Assembly: GCA_040235505.1 (NCBI GenBank)
Contig: JBECKW010000136.1
Span: 1 to 64,000, forward strand
DNA: 64,000 nucleotides
Reading direction: 5' to 3'
From: JBECKW01 sp040235505
Lineage (GTDB): Bacteria > Desulfobacterota > Desulfobacteria > Desulfobacterales > JAFDDL01
Shown here: piece by piece, positions 42,815 through 53,861 of the stretch
Layout: the number at the start of each line of letters is the position of its first letter
Numbering within the stretch: position 1 is the first letter of the stretch
Made by a program: the position numbers and the translations under genes
The notes under the pieces: model-generated
The model's input: the letters and a program-made list of their open reading frames with translations, nothing else
Told to the model about the DNA's origin: nothing
The model's database searches: none

Positions 42815-44119
42815 TTGAGGATCGTCACTACCCATAAAAATACGGATTTTGATGCATTGGCATCCGTGATTGCCGCCACGCTGATTCATCCGGATGCGTT
42901 TCCTGTCCTGCCAAAACCGATCAATGCCAATGTAAAGGAATTCCTGGCAATCCATAAGGACCTTCTCAACATCCGAACCTGGAAGGAAATCGATTACCAG
43001 AAGGCAGACACCCTGATTGTTGTGGATGCCGGAAGCTGGGACCGGTTGTCGGTACCCCCGGAAATCCGGGAAAAAGAAAAGCTCAACATTATCCTTTATG
43101 ACCATCATCCCCATGAAGGGGATCTTCAGGCCAATTGCCAATGCCGCGAACAGGTGGGTGCGAATATAACCCTAATGCTTCGCGAACTGAAAGAAAAGAA
43201 CCTGAAGCTTTCGCCTATCCAATCCACCCTCTTTTTAGCCGGCATTTATGAGGATACAGGGAATCTTTCTTTCCCAAGCACGACCCCCGAAGATGCAAGA
43301 ACAGCGGCTTTCCTCATGGAAAACAATGCGGACCTGAATCTGTTGAACCATATTCTGAGGCCGGCATATGGCCAGAAACAGAAAAATATTTTGTTCGAGA
43401 TGCTGAAAACTGCAAAAAGAAGCCGAATGAACGGTTTTCGCATCGGTTTTTCAAAAATTCCCATCGACGGGTTTGTGGACAACCTCGCAGTGGTTGTTCA
43501 TATGTACAGGGAAATCCTGAATGTGGATGCGGCATTCGGAATATTTGAGGACACCGGCAGAAATAATTGTGTCGTCATCGGTCGAAGCGACAACGATCGT
43601 ATCAATGTCGGTGCTATCATGCGAGGCATGGGGGGCGGGGGGGTACCTGGAGCCGGATCCGTTCTGGTCAAGGCAAAGTCAATGGATGCCATCGAGGAAT
43701 GGATACGAGAGCTCCTGTCGGGGAATCAAACAACGACGATTCTGGTCAGCGATCTGATGTCCTTCCCGGTCACCCGCATTTTGGAAACCGCCTCCATGGA
43801 AAAAGCGGCGAACCTGCTTCGGTCTCAAGGATGCACCGGCGTACCGGTGGTGGACACTGAGGATCGCATTACCGGGATCATTTCCCGGCGCGACTTTCAG
43901 AGAAAAATCAAAAAGGAGACCCAGCTCAAGGCACCTGTAAAAGCCTTCATGAGCACAAACGTCATCACCATCGATTCCGCCGAAAGTCCCTCCGATGCGT
44001 CAGGCCTCATGATCAAATACGATATCGGACGGCTTCCTGTTGTGGAAAATGGAAAAATGATCGGAATCATAACGAGATCCGATGTTATGCGGTATTGGTA
44101 TGACCTTGTTCCGGAATAG
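42815..44119 (+). CDS. DHH phosphoesterase with paired CBS domains
   Basis: 434 residues from a TTG at 42815, chosen because GGAGGT ends 4 nt before it; an upstream in-frame start at 42767 has no such site. The N-terminal DHH domain shows THKNTDFDALAS, VDAG, YDHHPHEGD and YEDTGNL. A DHHA1-like domain (IMRGMGGGGVPGAGSVLV) follows, then two CBS motifs (~310-430). In many Desulfobacterota this module is fused to a tRNA nucleotidyltransferase; here no polymerase domain is attached. It could cleave small nucleotides or nano-RNA; CBS suggests adenylate sensing. Confidence 0.85.
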   Translation: MRIVTTHKNTDFDALASVIAATLIHPDAFPVLPKPINANVKEFLAIHKDLLNIRTWKEIDYQKADTLIVVDAGSWDRLSVPPEIREKEKLNIILYDHHPHEGDLQANCQCREQVGANITLMLRELKEKNLKLSPIQSTLFLAGIYEDTGNLSFPSTTPEDARTAAFLMENNADLNLLNHILRPAYGQKQKNILFEMLKTAKRSRMNGFRIGFSKIPIDGFVDNLAVVVHMYREILNVDAAFGIFEDTGRNNCVVIGRSDNDRINVGAIMRGMGGGGVPGAGSVLVKAKSMDAIEEWIRELLSGNQTTTILVSDLMSFPVTRILETASMEKAANLLRSQGCTGVPVVDTEDRITGIISRRDFQRKIKKETQLKAPVKAFMSTNVITIDSAESPSDASGLMIKYDIGRLPVVENGKMIGIITRSDVMRYWYDLVPE

Positions 44120-44181
44120 CGGCCACTTAAAAGCATAGCATTTTTATCCTCTATTTTCCCTTCCTCGACATATTCCAGGGG

Positions 44182-44209
44182 GTTGACATTTTCAATTTCA
44201 CTCCCATTT
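44182..44209 (+). promoter_or_regulatory. Heat-shock (sigma-32-like) promoter for htpG
   Basis: GTTGACA followed, after about 14 nt, by CCCATTTT resembles the sigma-32 pattern (CTTGAAA / CCCCATNT). It lies about 110 nt upstream of htpG, a classic heat-shock gene. The -35 could also serve sigma-70. Confidence 0.45.
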
Positions 44210-44320
44210 TTACTGAAAAAACGCTTATTATTTTTTTTTGAAAATGTATAGTCCGAATTTTGATATCGTAAATTTCAGAAAAAGCGGGGAGCTGCCACCG
44301 AGCCAAAAGGAGGAATGACG

Positions 44321-46249
44321 ATGGAGGGGAAAAAGGAAACCCACCAGTTTAAAACCGAAGTCCAGCAAATGTTGAATCTGATAATCAATTCCCTCTATTC
44401 ACACAAGGAAATATTTCTCAGGGAGTTGATTTCAAATGGATCTGATGCCCTCGATAAACTGAGGTTCAAGGCCCAGACGAATCCGAAAATGATTGAAGAC
44501 GATCCTGAACTAAAAATCCGGATCGAAACCGACACAAAATCAAAGCGGCTGCGAATTATCGACAACGGCATCGGCATGACGCTTGATGAAGTTCAGGAAA
44601 ATATCGGCACCATTGCCAAAAGCGGCACCTCAGCCTTCTTGAAAGCCCTCGAACAGACAAAATCCGACAACGCAGCTCCCCCCGAACTCATCGGACAGTT
44701 TGGTGTTGGTTTTTACAGCGCGTTCATGGTGTCCGATCGGATCACACTGACCACTGCATCCGCAGAATCCGGACAGGCAACCCGGTGGGAATCCACCGGG
44801 GACGGAACCTATACCATTGAGGAACTGTCGTCCGCCCCACGGGGCACTACCATCGAACTTCATCTGAAATCCGGAGACGATGAACAGGATTTTACCGACG
44901 AATGGACGATTCGTCAGATTATCAAAAAACACTCGGATTTTGTTAGCTATCCAATTATTATGGAAGTGACCGCCCGGGAAACAATCCCGGAAAACGAAAG
45001 GCTTCAGGATAAAGAGGGCAAGCCCATCGGGGAATCGACCCGGGAAGTCAGACGAGACGAAACGCTCAATTCCATGAAGGCCATCTGGGCCAGGGACAAA
45101 AAAGACGTTTCGGAAGAGGAATATAAGGATTTTTATGCTCACCTGAGTCATGATTGGAATCCCCCGCTTTGTCATCTTCATGTCAAGCTCGAAGGGACCA
45201 CCGAATACAGCGCGCTTTTATACATCCCCTCCAAAGCACCGTTTGATCTGATGACCCCCGAGCACAAACACGGCATTCATCTTTACTGTAAGCGTGTTTT
45301 TATCATGGACAACTGCAAGGCGTTGATGCCGGAATACCTCGGGTTCATCAAGGGGGTTGTGGATGCACCGGACCTGAACCTGAATGTCAGCCGTGAAATC
45401 CTTCAGCAGGATCGGCTTGTGACGAACATCCGGCGCAATCTTGTCAAGAAAATTTTTGAGTTGATCGGGGGGCTTGAAGCCGAAAAATACGACGAATTTT
45501 ATGGGGAATTCGGACAAATTCTCAAAATCGGAATTCATACCGATTTTGAGAATAAAGATAAAATTGCGACATTTCTTCGATATGAGACCACCGAATCAGA
45601 AGGAAAACGAATATCCCTGGATACCTACGTTGAAAACATGAAGCCGGATCAGAACGAAATTTTTTATATAACAGGCGAGAAGGTTTCCACTTTGAAAAAC
45701 AGCCCTCATCTGGAACAGCTGAAGGAGAAAGGGTACGAGGTCCTCCTGATGACGGATCCGGTGGATGAATGGGTGGTTCGAAGTCTCACCGAGTACGGCG
45801 GAAAGAAGCTCAAAAGCGCTGAAACCGGGATGCTGGAAGACGATGCCGCCAATAAATCCGAAAAAGAAAGCTTTGCCGATTTTTTCAAATTCATCAAAGA
45901 TACGCTGGGCGACAAGGTCAAAGACGTCAAAGCTTCCTCAAGACTTAAAAACTCCATCGCCTGCCTCTCCGGCGAAGACTCCGGCGTGAGCGCCTATATG
46001 GAAAAAATACTCAAGGCGACCGGCCAGGAGGCTCCCGAGGTCAAGCGCGTACTCGAGCTGAATACAAGTCACCCGGTGATCCGGAAACTGAAAACGATTT
46101 TTGAAACAGACAAAAATCATCCGGAGCTTCCCGATTACGGTGCAGTGCTTCTGGATCTGGCGACCATCAGTGAAGGCGGGAAAATAGAGGACCCCGCCTC
46201 CTTTTCCAGAATCATGGGAGAACTGATGACCCGGGCAATTCAGGCATGA
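44321..46249 (+). CDS. htpG: Chaperone HtpG (bacterial Hsp90)
   Basis: 642 residues from ATG 44321 (AAGGAGG 7 nt upstream); the ATG at 44315 is too close to that site. Hsp90 ATP-site motifs are complete: LISNGSDALDKLRF, IDNGIGMT, GQFGVGFYSAFMV. Middle (LNLNVSREILQQDRLV) and C-terminal dimer domains follow. It is an ATP-dependent chaperone of the cytoplasm. A heat-shock-like promoter upstream fits its usual regulation. Confidence 0.97.
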   Translation: MEGKKETHQFKTEVQQMLNLIINSLYSHKEIFLRELISNGSDALDKLRFKAQTNPKMIEDDPELKIRIETDTKSKRLRIIDNGIGMTLDEVQENIGTIAKSGTSAFLKALEQTKSDNAAPPELIGQFGVGFYSAFMVSDRITLTTASAESGQATRWESTGDGTYTIEELSSAPRGTTIELHLKSGDDEQDFTDEWTIRQIIKKHSDFVSYPIIMEVTARETIPENERLQDKEGKPIGESTREVRRDETLNSMKAIWARDKKDVSEEEYKDFYAHLSHDWNPPLCHLHVKLEGTTEYSALLYIPSKAPFDLMTPEHKHGIHLYCKRVFIMDNCKALMPEYLGFIKGVVDAPDLNLNVSREILQQDRLVTNIRRNLVKKIFELIGGLEAEKYDEFYGEFGQILKIGIHTDFENKDKIATFLRYETTESEGKRISLDTYVENMKPDQNEIFYITGEKVSTLKNSPHLEQLKEKGYEVLLMTDPVDEWVVRSLTEYGGKKLKSAETGMLEDDAANKSEKESFADFFKFIKDTLGDKVKDVKASSRLKNSIACLSGEDSGVSAYMEKILKATGQEAPEVKRVLELNTSHPVIRKLKTIFETDKNHPELPDYGAVLLDLATISEGGKIEDPASFSRIMGELMTRAIQA

Positions 46250-46264
46250 AGAAGCCAAAAGATC

Positions 46265-46293
46265 TTGATTTCAATATCGATACAAGATAATAT
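46265..46293 (+). promoter_or_regulatory. Putative promoter for hisBA
   Basis: TTGATT, 17-nt spacer, TAATAT, ending 67 nt before the hisB ATG in the htpG-hisB gap. Confidence 0.4.
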
Positions 46294-46360
46294 TTTAAAT
46301 TCAAATCATGGACGGTTATCTCTACATGCTGAATTTTAATAGCGAAAACAAAGGGAAAAT

Positions 46361-46954
46361 ATGAAAACGCGGACTTCCAGTGTGGAGCGAAATACCAAAG
46401 AAACCCAGATTCGCATGCATTTGAACTTGGACGGAAAGGGAAAAGCAGAAGGACTTTCCACCGGCATCCCTTTTTTCGATCACATGCTCACCCTCTTTGC
46501 CGTTCACGGTTTTTTTGACCTTACAGTGGAGGCGAAAGGGGACATTGAAGTCGATTTTCATCACACGGTAGAGGATCTGGGGCTCGTCATCGGAGAGACG
46601 ATTCAGAAGGCCCTTGGAGACCGGAAGGGAATTCGACGATTCGGGCATGCTGTTACGCCCATGGATGAAGCGTTGACCTCGGTCACAGTGGACCTTTCCA
46701 ATCGTCCATATATGGTTTTCAATGTCCCGGCTTCGCTCCTGCAAAGCGGCAACAGCCTGACCTGCCTTGCCAAGGAGTTTTTTCGGGCCGTATCTACCCG
46801 TGCCGGTATGAATCTTCACATCAATGTCGCTTACGGCGAAAACGAGCATCATATTATCGAATCGATTTTCAAATCTCTGGGGCGTGCGCTCCACGATGCC
46901 TCCCGCCTCGATCCTCGTGTTTCCGAAGTACGTTCATCCAAAGGAACCATTTAG
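46361..46954 (+). CDS. hisB: Imidazoleglycerol-phosphate dehydratase HisB
   Basis: 197 residues, the monofunctional length without the phosphatase domain found in enterics. Metal-binding motifs are FDHML, HHTVEDLGL, and ENEHHIIESIFK. It catalyses the sixth step of histidine synthesis. AAAGGG precedes the ATG. It is followed after 3 nt by hisA; the other his genes are not in the window. Confidence 0.96.
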   Translation: MKTRTSSVERNTKETQIRMHLNLDGKGKAEGLSTGIPFFDHMLTLFAVHGFFDLTVEAKGDIEVDFHHTVEDLGLVIGETIQKALGDRKGIRRFGHAVTPMDEALTSVTVDLSNRPYMVFNVPASLLQSGNSLTCLAKEFFRAVSTRAGMNLHINVAYGENEHHIIESIFKSLGRALHDASRLDPRVSEVRSSKGTI

Positions 46955-46957
46955 CAA

Positions 46958-47719
46958 ATGATCATCATTCCTGCGATTGATTTAAAGGAAGGGAGATGCG
47001 TCCGGCTTCTTCAAGGACGCATGGATGCGGAAACCGTTTTTTCCGATAATCCGACCGCCATGGCGGAAAAATGGCAACAATGCGGCGCCCGGCTTATCCA
47101 TGTGGTTGACCTCGATGGAGCGATCGAGAAAAGTCCCAAGAACCTGAACGCAATCCGAGATATTGTAAAAAGCATCCGGGTACCGATACAGGTGGGGGGC
47201 GGAATCCGCAACATGAAAACCATTGATATGTATCTGGAGTTGGGCGTCAGGCGTGTCATTATCGGGACCGAAGCCATCCGAAATCCAAAACTTGTACTGG
47301 AAGCCTGCCGACAATACCCGGATCAAATCATTGTCGGCATCGATGCCCGAAACGGAAAAGTTGCCATCGAGGGGTGGACCAAGGACACGGATACAAAAGC
47401 GATTGATCTTGCAAAAAAGTTTGAAGACTGCGGTGTGGCGGCCATCAATTTTACGGATATCCATCGGGATGGTATGGAAACAGGCCCGAATCTGGAAGAA
47501 ACCCGACTCCTTGCCGAAGCCGTTCGCATTCCGATTGTGGCATCCGGTGGCGTCGGCGGCATTAAGGATGTGATAAACCTTCTGCCGCTTGAATCTTCCG
47601 GAGTTGTTGGCATGATTACCGGACGGGCGCTCTATACGGGCGCCATGGATTTGTCGGATGCTATCCAGACCACCGAAAAGGCGCAGCCGTCGGACACTCG
47701 ATACAAAGCGTTCATTTGA
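46958..47719 (+). CDS. hisA: Phosphoribosylformimino-AICAR-phosphate isomerase HisA
   Basis: 253 residues. A TIM barrel with IIPAIDLKEGRCVRLLQG at the start (catalytic Asp8), QVGGGIRNM, VGIDARNGKVAIEGW and VASGGVGGI phosphate loops. It acts before HisB-HisF steps in histidine synthesis. Sequence features (GRCVRL, EGW) favour HisA over HisF. Co-transcribed with hisB. Confidence 0.96.
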   Translation: MIIIPAIDLKEGRCVRLLQGRMDAETVFSDNPTAMAEKWQQCGARLIHVVDLDGAIEKSPKNLNAIRDIVKSIRVPIQVGGGIRNMKTIDMYLELGVRRVIIGTEAIRNPKLVLEACRQYPDQIIVGIDARNGKVAIEGWTKDTDTKAIDLAKKFEDCGVAAINFTDIHRDGMETGPNLEETRLLAEAVRIPIVASGGVGGIKDVINLLPLESSGVVGMITGRALYTGAMDLSDAIQTTEKAQPSDTRYKAFI

Positions 47720-47738
47720 AACGGATACAAATATAGTC

Positions 47739-47767
47739 TTGACATAAAGCTTATCAAGTAATAAAAA
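47739..47767 (+). promoter_or_regulatory. Putative promoter for dnaG-rpoD
   Basis: A perfect TTGACA with a 17-nt spacer to a poor -10 (TAAAAA), about 110 nt upstream of dnaG. Only the -35 box is convincing. Confidence 0.35.
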
Positions 47768-47879
47768 TAGCGTTTAACAAAAAAAACGGCCGGCGGTATG
47801 TTCAGCGCGATCTGAAGCAGTCCCGTCCTTTCCGCAATCGTTAGTTTTACCGGGTTCAATCGATTGGAGGACAGGCTCC

Positions 47880-49733
47880 TTGGCAGCAATTATTCCTGAG
47901 GACAAAATAAAAGAGGTGCGAGAGGCCGCGGATATCCTCGAGCTGATCTCAGAATCCGTTGTATTGAAAAAAACCGGTAAAAATTATCAGGGACTTTGTC
48001 CGTTTCATGCCGAAAAGACACCGTCTTTTTCAGTCAATCCCTCTAAACAGATTTTTTATTGTTTCGGATGCGGCATCGGGGGGGATGCCATTGCCTTTCT
48101 TATGAAAAAGGAGGGGATGAGTTTCCCGGAAGCTGTTCGGGATCTTGCCCGAAGAACCGGTGTTCATATCCCGGTCGAATCCATTTCACCCGAGCAGAAA
48201 CAACGAATGACCGAACGGGACCAGCTCTTGAAGGTCAATCGGCTGGCAAAAGATTTTTACCAGAGCAGGCTCAAAGGCTCCGGTGGCGAAAACGCAATGA
48301 AATACCTTCAAAAGAGGCGTATAAGCAGGGAAACCATCGATACATTTCAACTTGGATACGCGCCGGAGGGCTGGGACCACTTGGCAGGTTATTTTCGAAA
48401 CAGGCGTTTCCCGGTTCCTCCTGCACTGGCTGAAAAACTGGGCCTGATCGTACCGAGAAAAAATGGGTCCGGTCATTACGATTCGTTCAGAAATCGGATT
48501 GTCTTTCCCATTTTCAATATCAGCAAACAGGTCATCGGATTTGGTGGCCGGGTGATGGATGATTCCCTTCCGAAATACCTCAATTCTCCGGAAACACCCG
48601 TGTACAACAAAGGCCGAACACTTTACGGCATCGACCAGGCGAAACGGGAAGCCCGTGAAAAGGAACTGGTATATATCGTCGAAGGATACCTTGATCTGAT
48701 CGCCATGTTTCAGCACGGGATACCCAATTGCGTGGCTACACTCGGAACGGCGCTGACGGGAGAGCATGTGAGAGTATTGCGGGGCCTGGTAGGTGCACAG
48801 GGCAGGGTGGTTCTGGTATTCGATTCAGATGCCGCCGGGATCAAGGCGGCTGAAAGAAGTATCGATATTTTTGCAAAAGAGTATATGGATGCTTATATTC
48901 TTGTTCTTGAGGAAGGTCATGACCCGGATTCCTTTCTGGCAGAGTACGGAGCTGGCAAATTTCAAGCGGCCGCGGGAAAGGCTTTAAGCACCGTTTCGTT
49001 TTTGATCGAATCCGCGGTGAAACGTCACGGCCTGACGCCCGAGGGGAAAATTCGAATCATTGAGGATATGAAAACGCCTCTTGCGGATATTGAGGATCAG
49101 GTGGCAAGGTCTTTGTATGTAAAATCGCTCTGTGAGCGGATCGATGTTGATGAAACCGCTGTCATCGAAAAGATCGATCATACGAAATCGGCTGCCGGCA
49201 CAAGAGGTCGTGATTACAACGGTGGATTTCAATCGGACGCCAGCCTCTCCGCCAGCGATACCGGCCGGTCGATTCATACAAGGATGGAATCAAGGATCGT
49301 TTCCATGATGCTTCAGTTTCCATCCATGATCATAGAGATCCGCAAACGCAGACTGTGGGAATTGTTTGGGGACGACCGGCTTCGTTTGATAAGTAGAACC
49401 GTGGTTGAACATCATGACGGTTCCCGGGACATCGCTTCCGTACTCGATAAGATCGAAGCGGATGATGTGCGGGCGCTTGCCACGGCCCTTGCCATCGGGG
49501 ATGAATCCTGGGATGAGCAAGGATGTTTGAAATTGCTGGATCAGTTTGAATCGAGCAGACGCCGAAAAAATCGATCACTTATCCAGGAAATAAAAGCCGC
49601 TGAAGCCGATGAAGATCCTGAAACACTGGACAAGCTGTTAAGAGAAAAACTTGAGCAGGCAAGAAAAAAATCATTGCCGTTGAGAAGGCGGCGGAACTTA
49701 AAAAACAAGGGCAGTTTCATAAAAAGCCCATAA
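47880..49733 (+). CDS. dnaG: DNA primase DnaG
   Basis: 617 residues, beginning with TTG (GGAGG nine nt upstream). It has an N-terminal CHC2 zinc ribbon (CPFHAEKTPSFSV, FYCFGCG), the RNA-polymerase core, and a TOPRIM domain (YIVEGYLDLIAMF, VFDSDAAGIKAA). The C-terminal helicase-binding domain is diverged, as usual. It makes primers for replication. It is placed 53 nt before rpoD as in the classic macromolecular-synthesis operon; rpsU is not adjacent. Confidence 0.96.
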   Translation: MAAIIPEDKIKEVREAADILELISESVVLKKTGKNYQGLCPFHAEKTPSFSVNPSKQIFYCFGCGIGGDAIAFLMKKEGMSFPEAVRDLARRTGVHIPVESISPEQKQRMTERDQLLKVNRLAKDFYQSRLKGSGGENAMKYLQKRRISRETIDTFQLGYAPEGWDHLAGYFRNRRFPVPPALAEKLGLIVPRKNGSGHYDSFRNRIVFPIFNISKQVIGFGGRVMDDSLPKYLNSPETPVYNKGRTLYGIDQAKREAREKELVYIVEGYLDLIAMFQHGIPNCVATLGTALTGEHVRVLRGLVGAQGRVVLVFDSDAAGIKAAERSIDIFAKEYMDAYILVLEEGHDPDSFLAEYGAGKFQAAAGKALSTVSFLIESAVKRHGLTPEGKIRIIEDMKTPLADIEDQVARSLYVKSLCERIDVDETAVIEKIDHTKSAAGTRGRDYNGGFQSDASLSASDTGRSIHTRMESRIVSMMLQFPSMIIEIRKRRLWELFGDDRLRLISRTVVEHHDGSRDIASVLDKIEADDVRALATALAIGDESWDEQGCLKLLDQFESSRRRKNRSLIQEIKAAEADEDPETLDKLLREKLEQARKKSLPLRRRRNLKNKGSFIKSP

Positions 49734-49786
49734 CCGGTTATCGGACAAGTTTCGAATAAACTGACCGCTTTGGGAGGCGAAAGTTT

Positions 49787-51550
<1,764 letters not shown>

Positions 51551-51572
51551 GTCTTTGGTGGTGAGCAGCCCC

Positions 51573-51601
51573 TTGACAAAAAGCGCTCCTACCGGTACTA
51601 A
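51573..51601 (+). promoter_or_regulatory. Promoter for the CAU tRNA
   Basis: TTGACA with a 17-nt spacer to TACTAA (weak -10), ending 19 nt before the tRNA. Confidence 0.45.
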
Positions 51602-51620
51602 GTCATTCGCCGTTTATTCG

Positions 51621-51696
51621 GGGCCCATAGCTCAGCTGGCAGAGCCACCGGCTCATAACCGGTCGGTCCCTGGTTCGAATCCAGGTGGGCCCACCA
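51621..51696 (+). tRNA. tRNA with CAU anticodon (elongator tRNA-Met, or tRNA-Ile2)
   Basis: 76 nt including encoded CCA. The acceptor stem GGGCCCA pairs with TGGGCCC; the anticodon arm ACCGG-CTCATAA-CCGGT gives CAU. G1-C72 pairs normally and the arm lacks the three G-C run, so it is not the initiator. Whether C34 is modified to lysidine (Ile2) cannot be decided from the sequence; elongator Met is the simpler reading. Confidence 0.93.
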
Positions 51697-51789
51697 ACAA
51701 GAGGGATGCAAAGCTTGAATGCCGTTTGATTTACAGCAAAAAATACCAATGTTTGTGATTTGTGGGAGATGTCCACATATCCAGTTTTC

Positions 51790-51822
51790 AAAAGGCGTGG
51801 CCGAAAGGGGTCACGCCTTTTT
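51790..51822 (+). terminator. Terminator between the CAU tRNA and the Nif3-like gene
   Basis: 10-bp perfect outer stem AAAAGGCGTG / CACGCCTTTT with extra inner pairs and a T-run. It reads well on both strands. It ends 18 nt before the next ATG, so the Nif3-like gene must start from another promoter or from read-through. Confidence 0.8.
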
Positions 51823-51840
51823 CATTGGAGGAACGGCCGT

Positions 51841-52659
51841 ATGACGACAACGGTTGCAGATATTATCAAAATTCTGGAAGAGATTGCTCCTGTCAGTCTG
51901 GCGGAATCCTGGGATAACCCGGGGCTTCAGGTTGGACGACGGGATTGGCCGGTAAAAAAAGTCATGATCGCGCTTGATGCCACCCGTGATGTTATGAGCC
52001 ATGCCTCCGAGAAAGGCGCTGACATGCTGGTGACGCATCATCCGCTTTTGTTCCGGCCGCTTAAATCCATTGATCTGTCAACCCCCATCGGAGAGATCAT
52101 CGGCAACGCCATTCGAAATGCCATCTCCGTATATTCCCTCCATACCAATTTCGACAGCGCCGAAGATGGTCTCAACGATGAACTGGCTGCACGGTTGGGA
52201 CTCAAAAACAATACGGTTCTGGCGGTTATGGAAACCTCGTCATCCATGCCGAAAGCCGAAACCGGACTCGGACGGATCGGTGACCTTCAGGAACGAACCG
52301 ATCTGGCATCTCTTTGCCGAACGATCAAGAAAAATCTCGGGCTCGATAGCATTCGGATGATCGGAGATCCACATCAGACGGTATGCCGTGTGGCGATTTG
52401 TACCGGCAGCGGAGGTGATCTTTTAGGGCATTTTTATGAATCCGACGCCACTGTTTTCATTACGGGAGACATACGATATCACGATGCAAGAGACGCAGAG
52501 GAAAGAGGACGCGCCCTGATCGACATCGGACATTTCGGATCGGAGCATATTATGGTACGGCAACTTGGCAATCGTTTATCGAAGATTTTTGGCAACACCC
52601 ATCCGGATGTCGACGTTCTCACATGTGAGATCGAAAAAGATCCCTTTGTGGTTTTGTAG
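51841..52659 (+). CDS. Nif3-like dinuclear metal-center protein
   Basis: 272 residues from ATG 51841 (GGAGG nine nt upstream); the frame is open further upstream but that part would run back through the terminator hairpin. Features are AESWDNPGLQVG, the metal-site LVTHHPLLFRP and YSLHTNFDSAEDGLND, and a C-terminal DIGHFGSEH. Family members bind two metals and form hexamers; the activity (GTP cyclohydrolase I type 2 has been annotated in error) is unsettled. It pairs with the zinc-ribbon gene 56 nt downstream, a common neighbourhood. Confidence 0.9.
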   Translation: MTTTVADIIKILEEIAPVSLAESWDNPGLQVGRRDWPVKKVMIALDATRDVMSHASEKGADMLVTHHPLLFRPLKSIDLSTPIGEIIGNAIRNAISVYSLHTNFDSAEDGLNDELAARLGLKNNTVLAVMETSSSMPKAETGLGRIGDLQERTDLASLCRTIKKNLGLDSIRMIGDPHQTVCRVAICTGSGGDLLGHFYESDATVFITGDIRYHDARDAEERGRALIDIGHFGSEHIMVRQLGNRLSKIFGNTHPDVDVLTCEIEKDPFVVL

Positions 52660-52715
52660 CTTCTTCATCAACACTCTGGGGACGAAAACTATTCGATGGT
52701 CTTAAGGGGTATGAC

Positions 52716-53429
52716 ATGAAACAAAATCTTGAAAGCCTGCTCGAATTTCAAAAAGCTGAAATTGAAATCGATCGGTTAAACAGTAATCTCAACTCAGTCC
52801 CTGGACGATTGGCGGATCTGGACAACAAGCAGGAATCACTTCAAACGACGTATGAAAACGAAAAAAACAGTTTAGCGGTATTGAAAAAAAAGTATCGCTC
52901 GATGGAATCCGAAGTTCAGACCAATATTGCCAAGATATCCAAAAGCCAGGAAAAACTGGGATCCGTCAAAACAAATAAGGAATACCAGGCGATCCTTAAA
53001 GAAATCGACGATATCAAAGGAAAAAATTCAGCTATTGAAGATGAAATGATCGATTGCCTGGAACAGATGGAAACGGTCGAAAGGGAACTGACTGAAAAGA
53101 GTGGGATTTTAAAACAGATTCTGGCGAATTTGACGGCGGAAAAGGATACGATAAACCGAGAAGCCGAGGAGAATGCAAAACGCCTGGACGCGGCCGAGCA
53201 GTTGCGGCGTCAGTTGGCCGAAGATGTGGATACCGCACTCATGGCCGATTATGACCGGGTGAAAAAGATTGTCAGAACCAGACCCGTGGTCCCCGTTTTA
53301 AAAGCGATCTGCCAGGGATGCCATTTGAATATCCCCCCCCAGATGTTCAATGAATTGCAACGTGGGGATCAGTTGAAATTTTGTCCACACTGCGATAGGA
53401 TCGTTTTCTGGAACGATATGCTGGAGTAA
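52716..53429 (+). CDS. Coiled-coil protein with C-terminal C4 zinc ribbon (COG1579)
   Basis: 237 residues. About 190 residues of heptad-rich coiled coil rich in Lys and Glu (KSQEKLGSVKTNKEYQAILK) precede a zinc ribbon with CQGCHLNIP and FCPHCDRI. AAGGGG precedes the ATG at 52716. The family is often encoded next to Nif3 and rnpB, as here. Its function is unclear; nucleic-acid binding is guessed from the ribbon. Confidence 0.88.
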   Translation: MKQNLESLLEFQKAEIEIDRLNSNLNSVPGRLADLDNKQESLQTTYENEKNSLAVLKKKYRSMESEVQTNIAKISKSQEKLGSVKTNKEYQAILKEIDDIKGKNSAIEDEMIDCLEQMETVERELTEKSGILKQILANLTAEKDTINREAEENAKRLDAAEQLRRQLAEDVDTALMADYDRVKKIVRTRPVVPVLKAICQGCHLNIPPQMFNELQRGDQLKFCPHCDRIVFWNDMLE

Positions 53430-53445
53430 TGAGTAAAAGGCAAAA

Positions 53446-53824
<379 letters not shown>

Positions 53825-53861
53825 TTTGTCCTGAATTTTCCAATAACCTTTTTTCACATGA

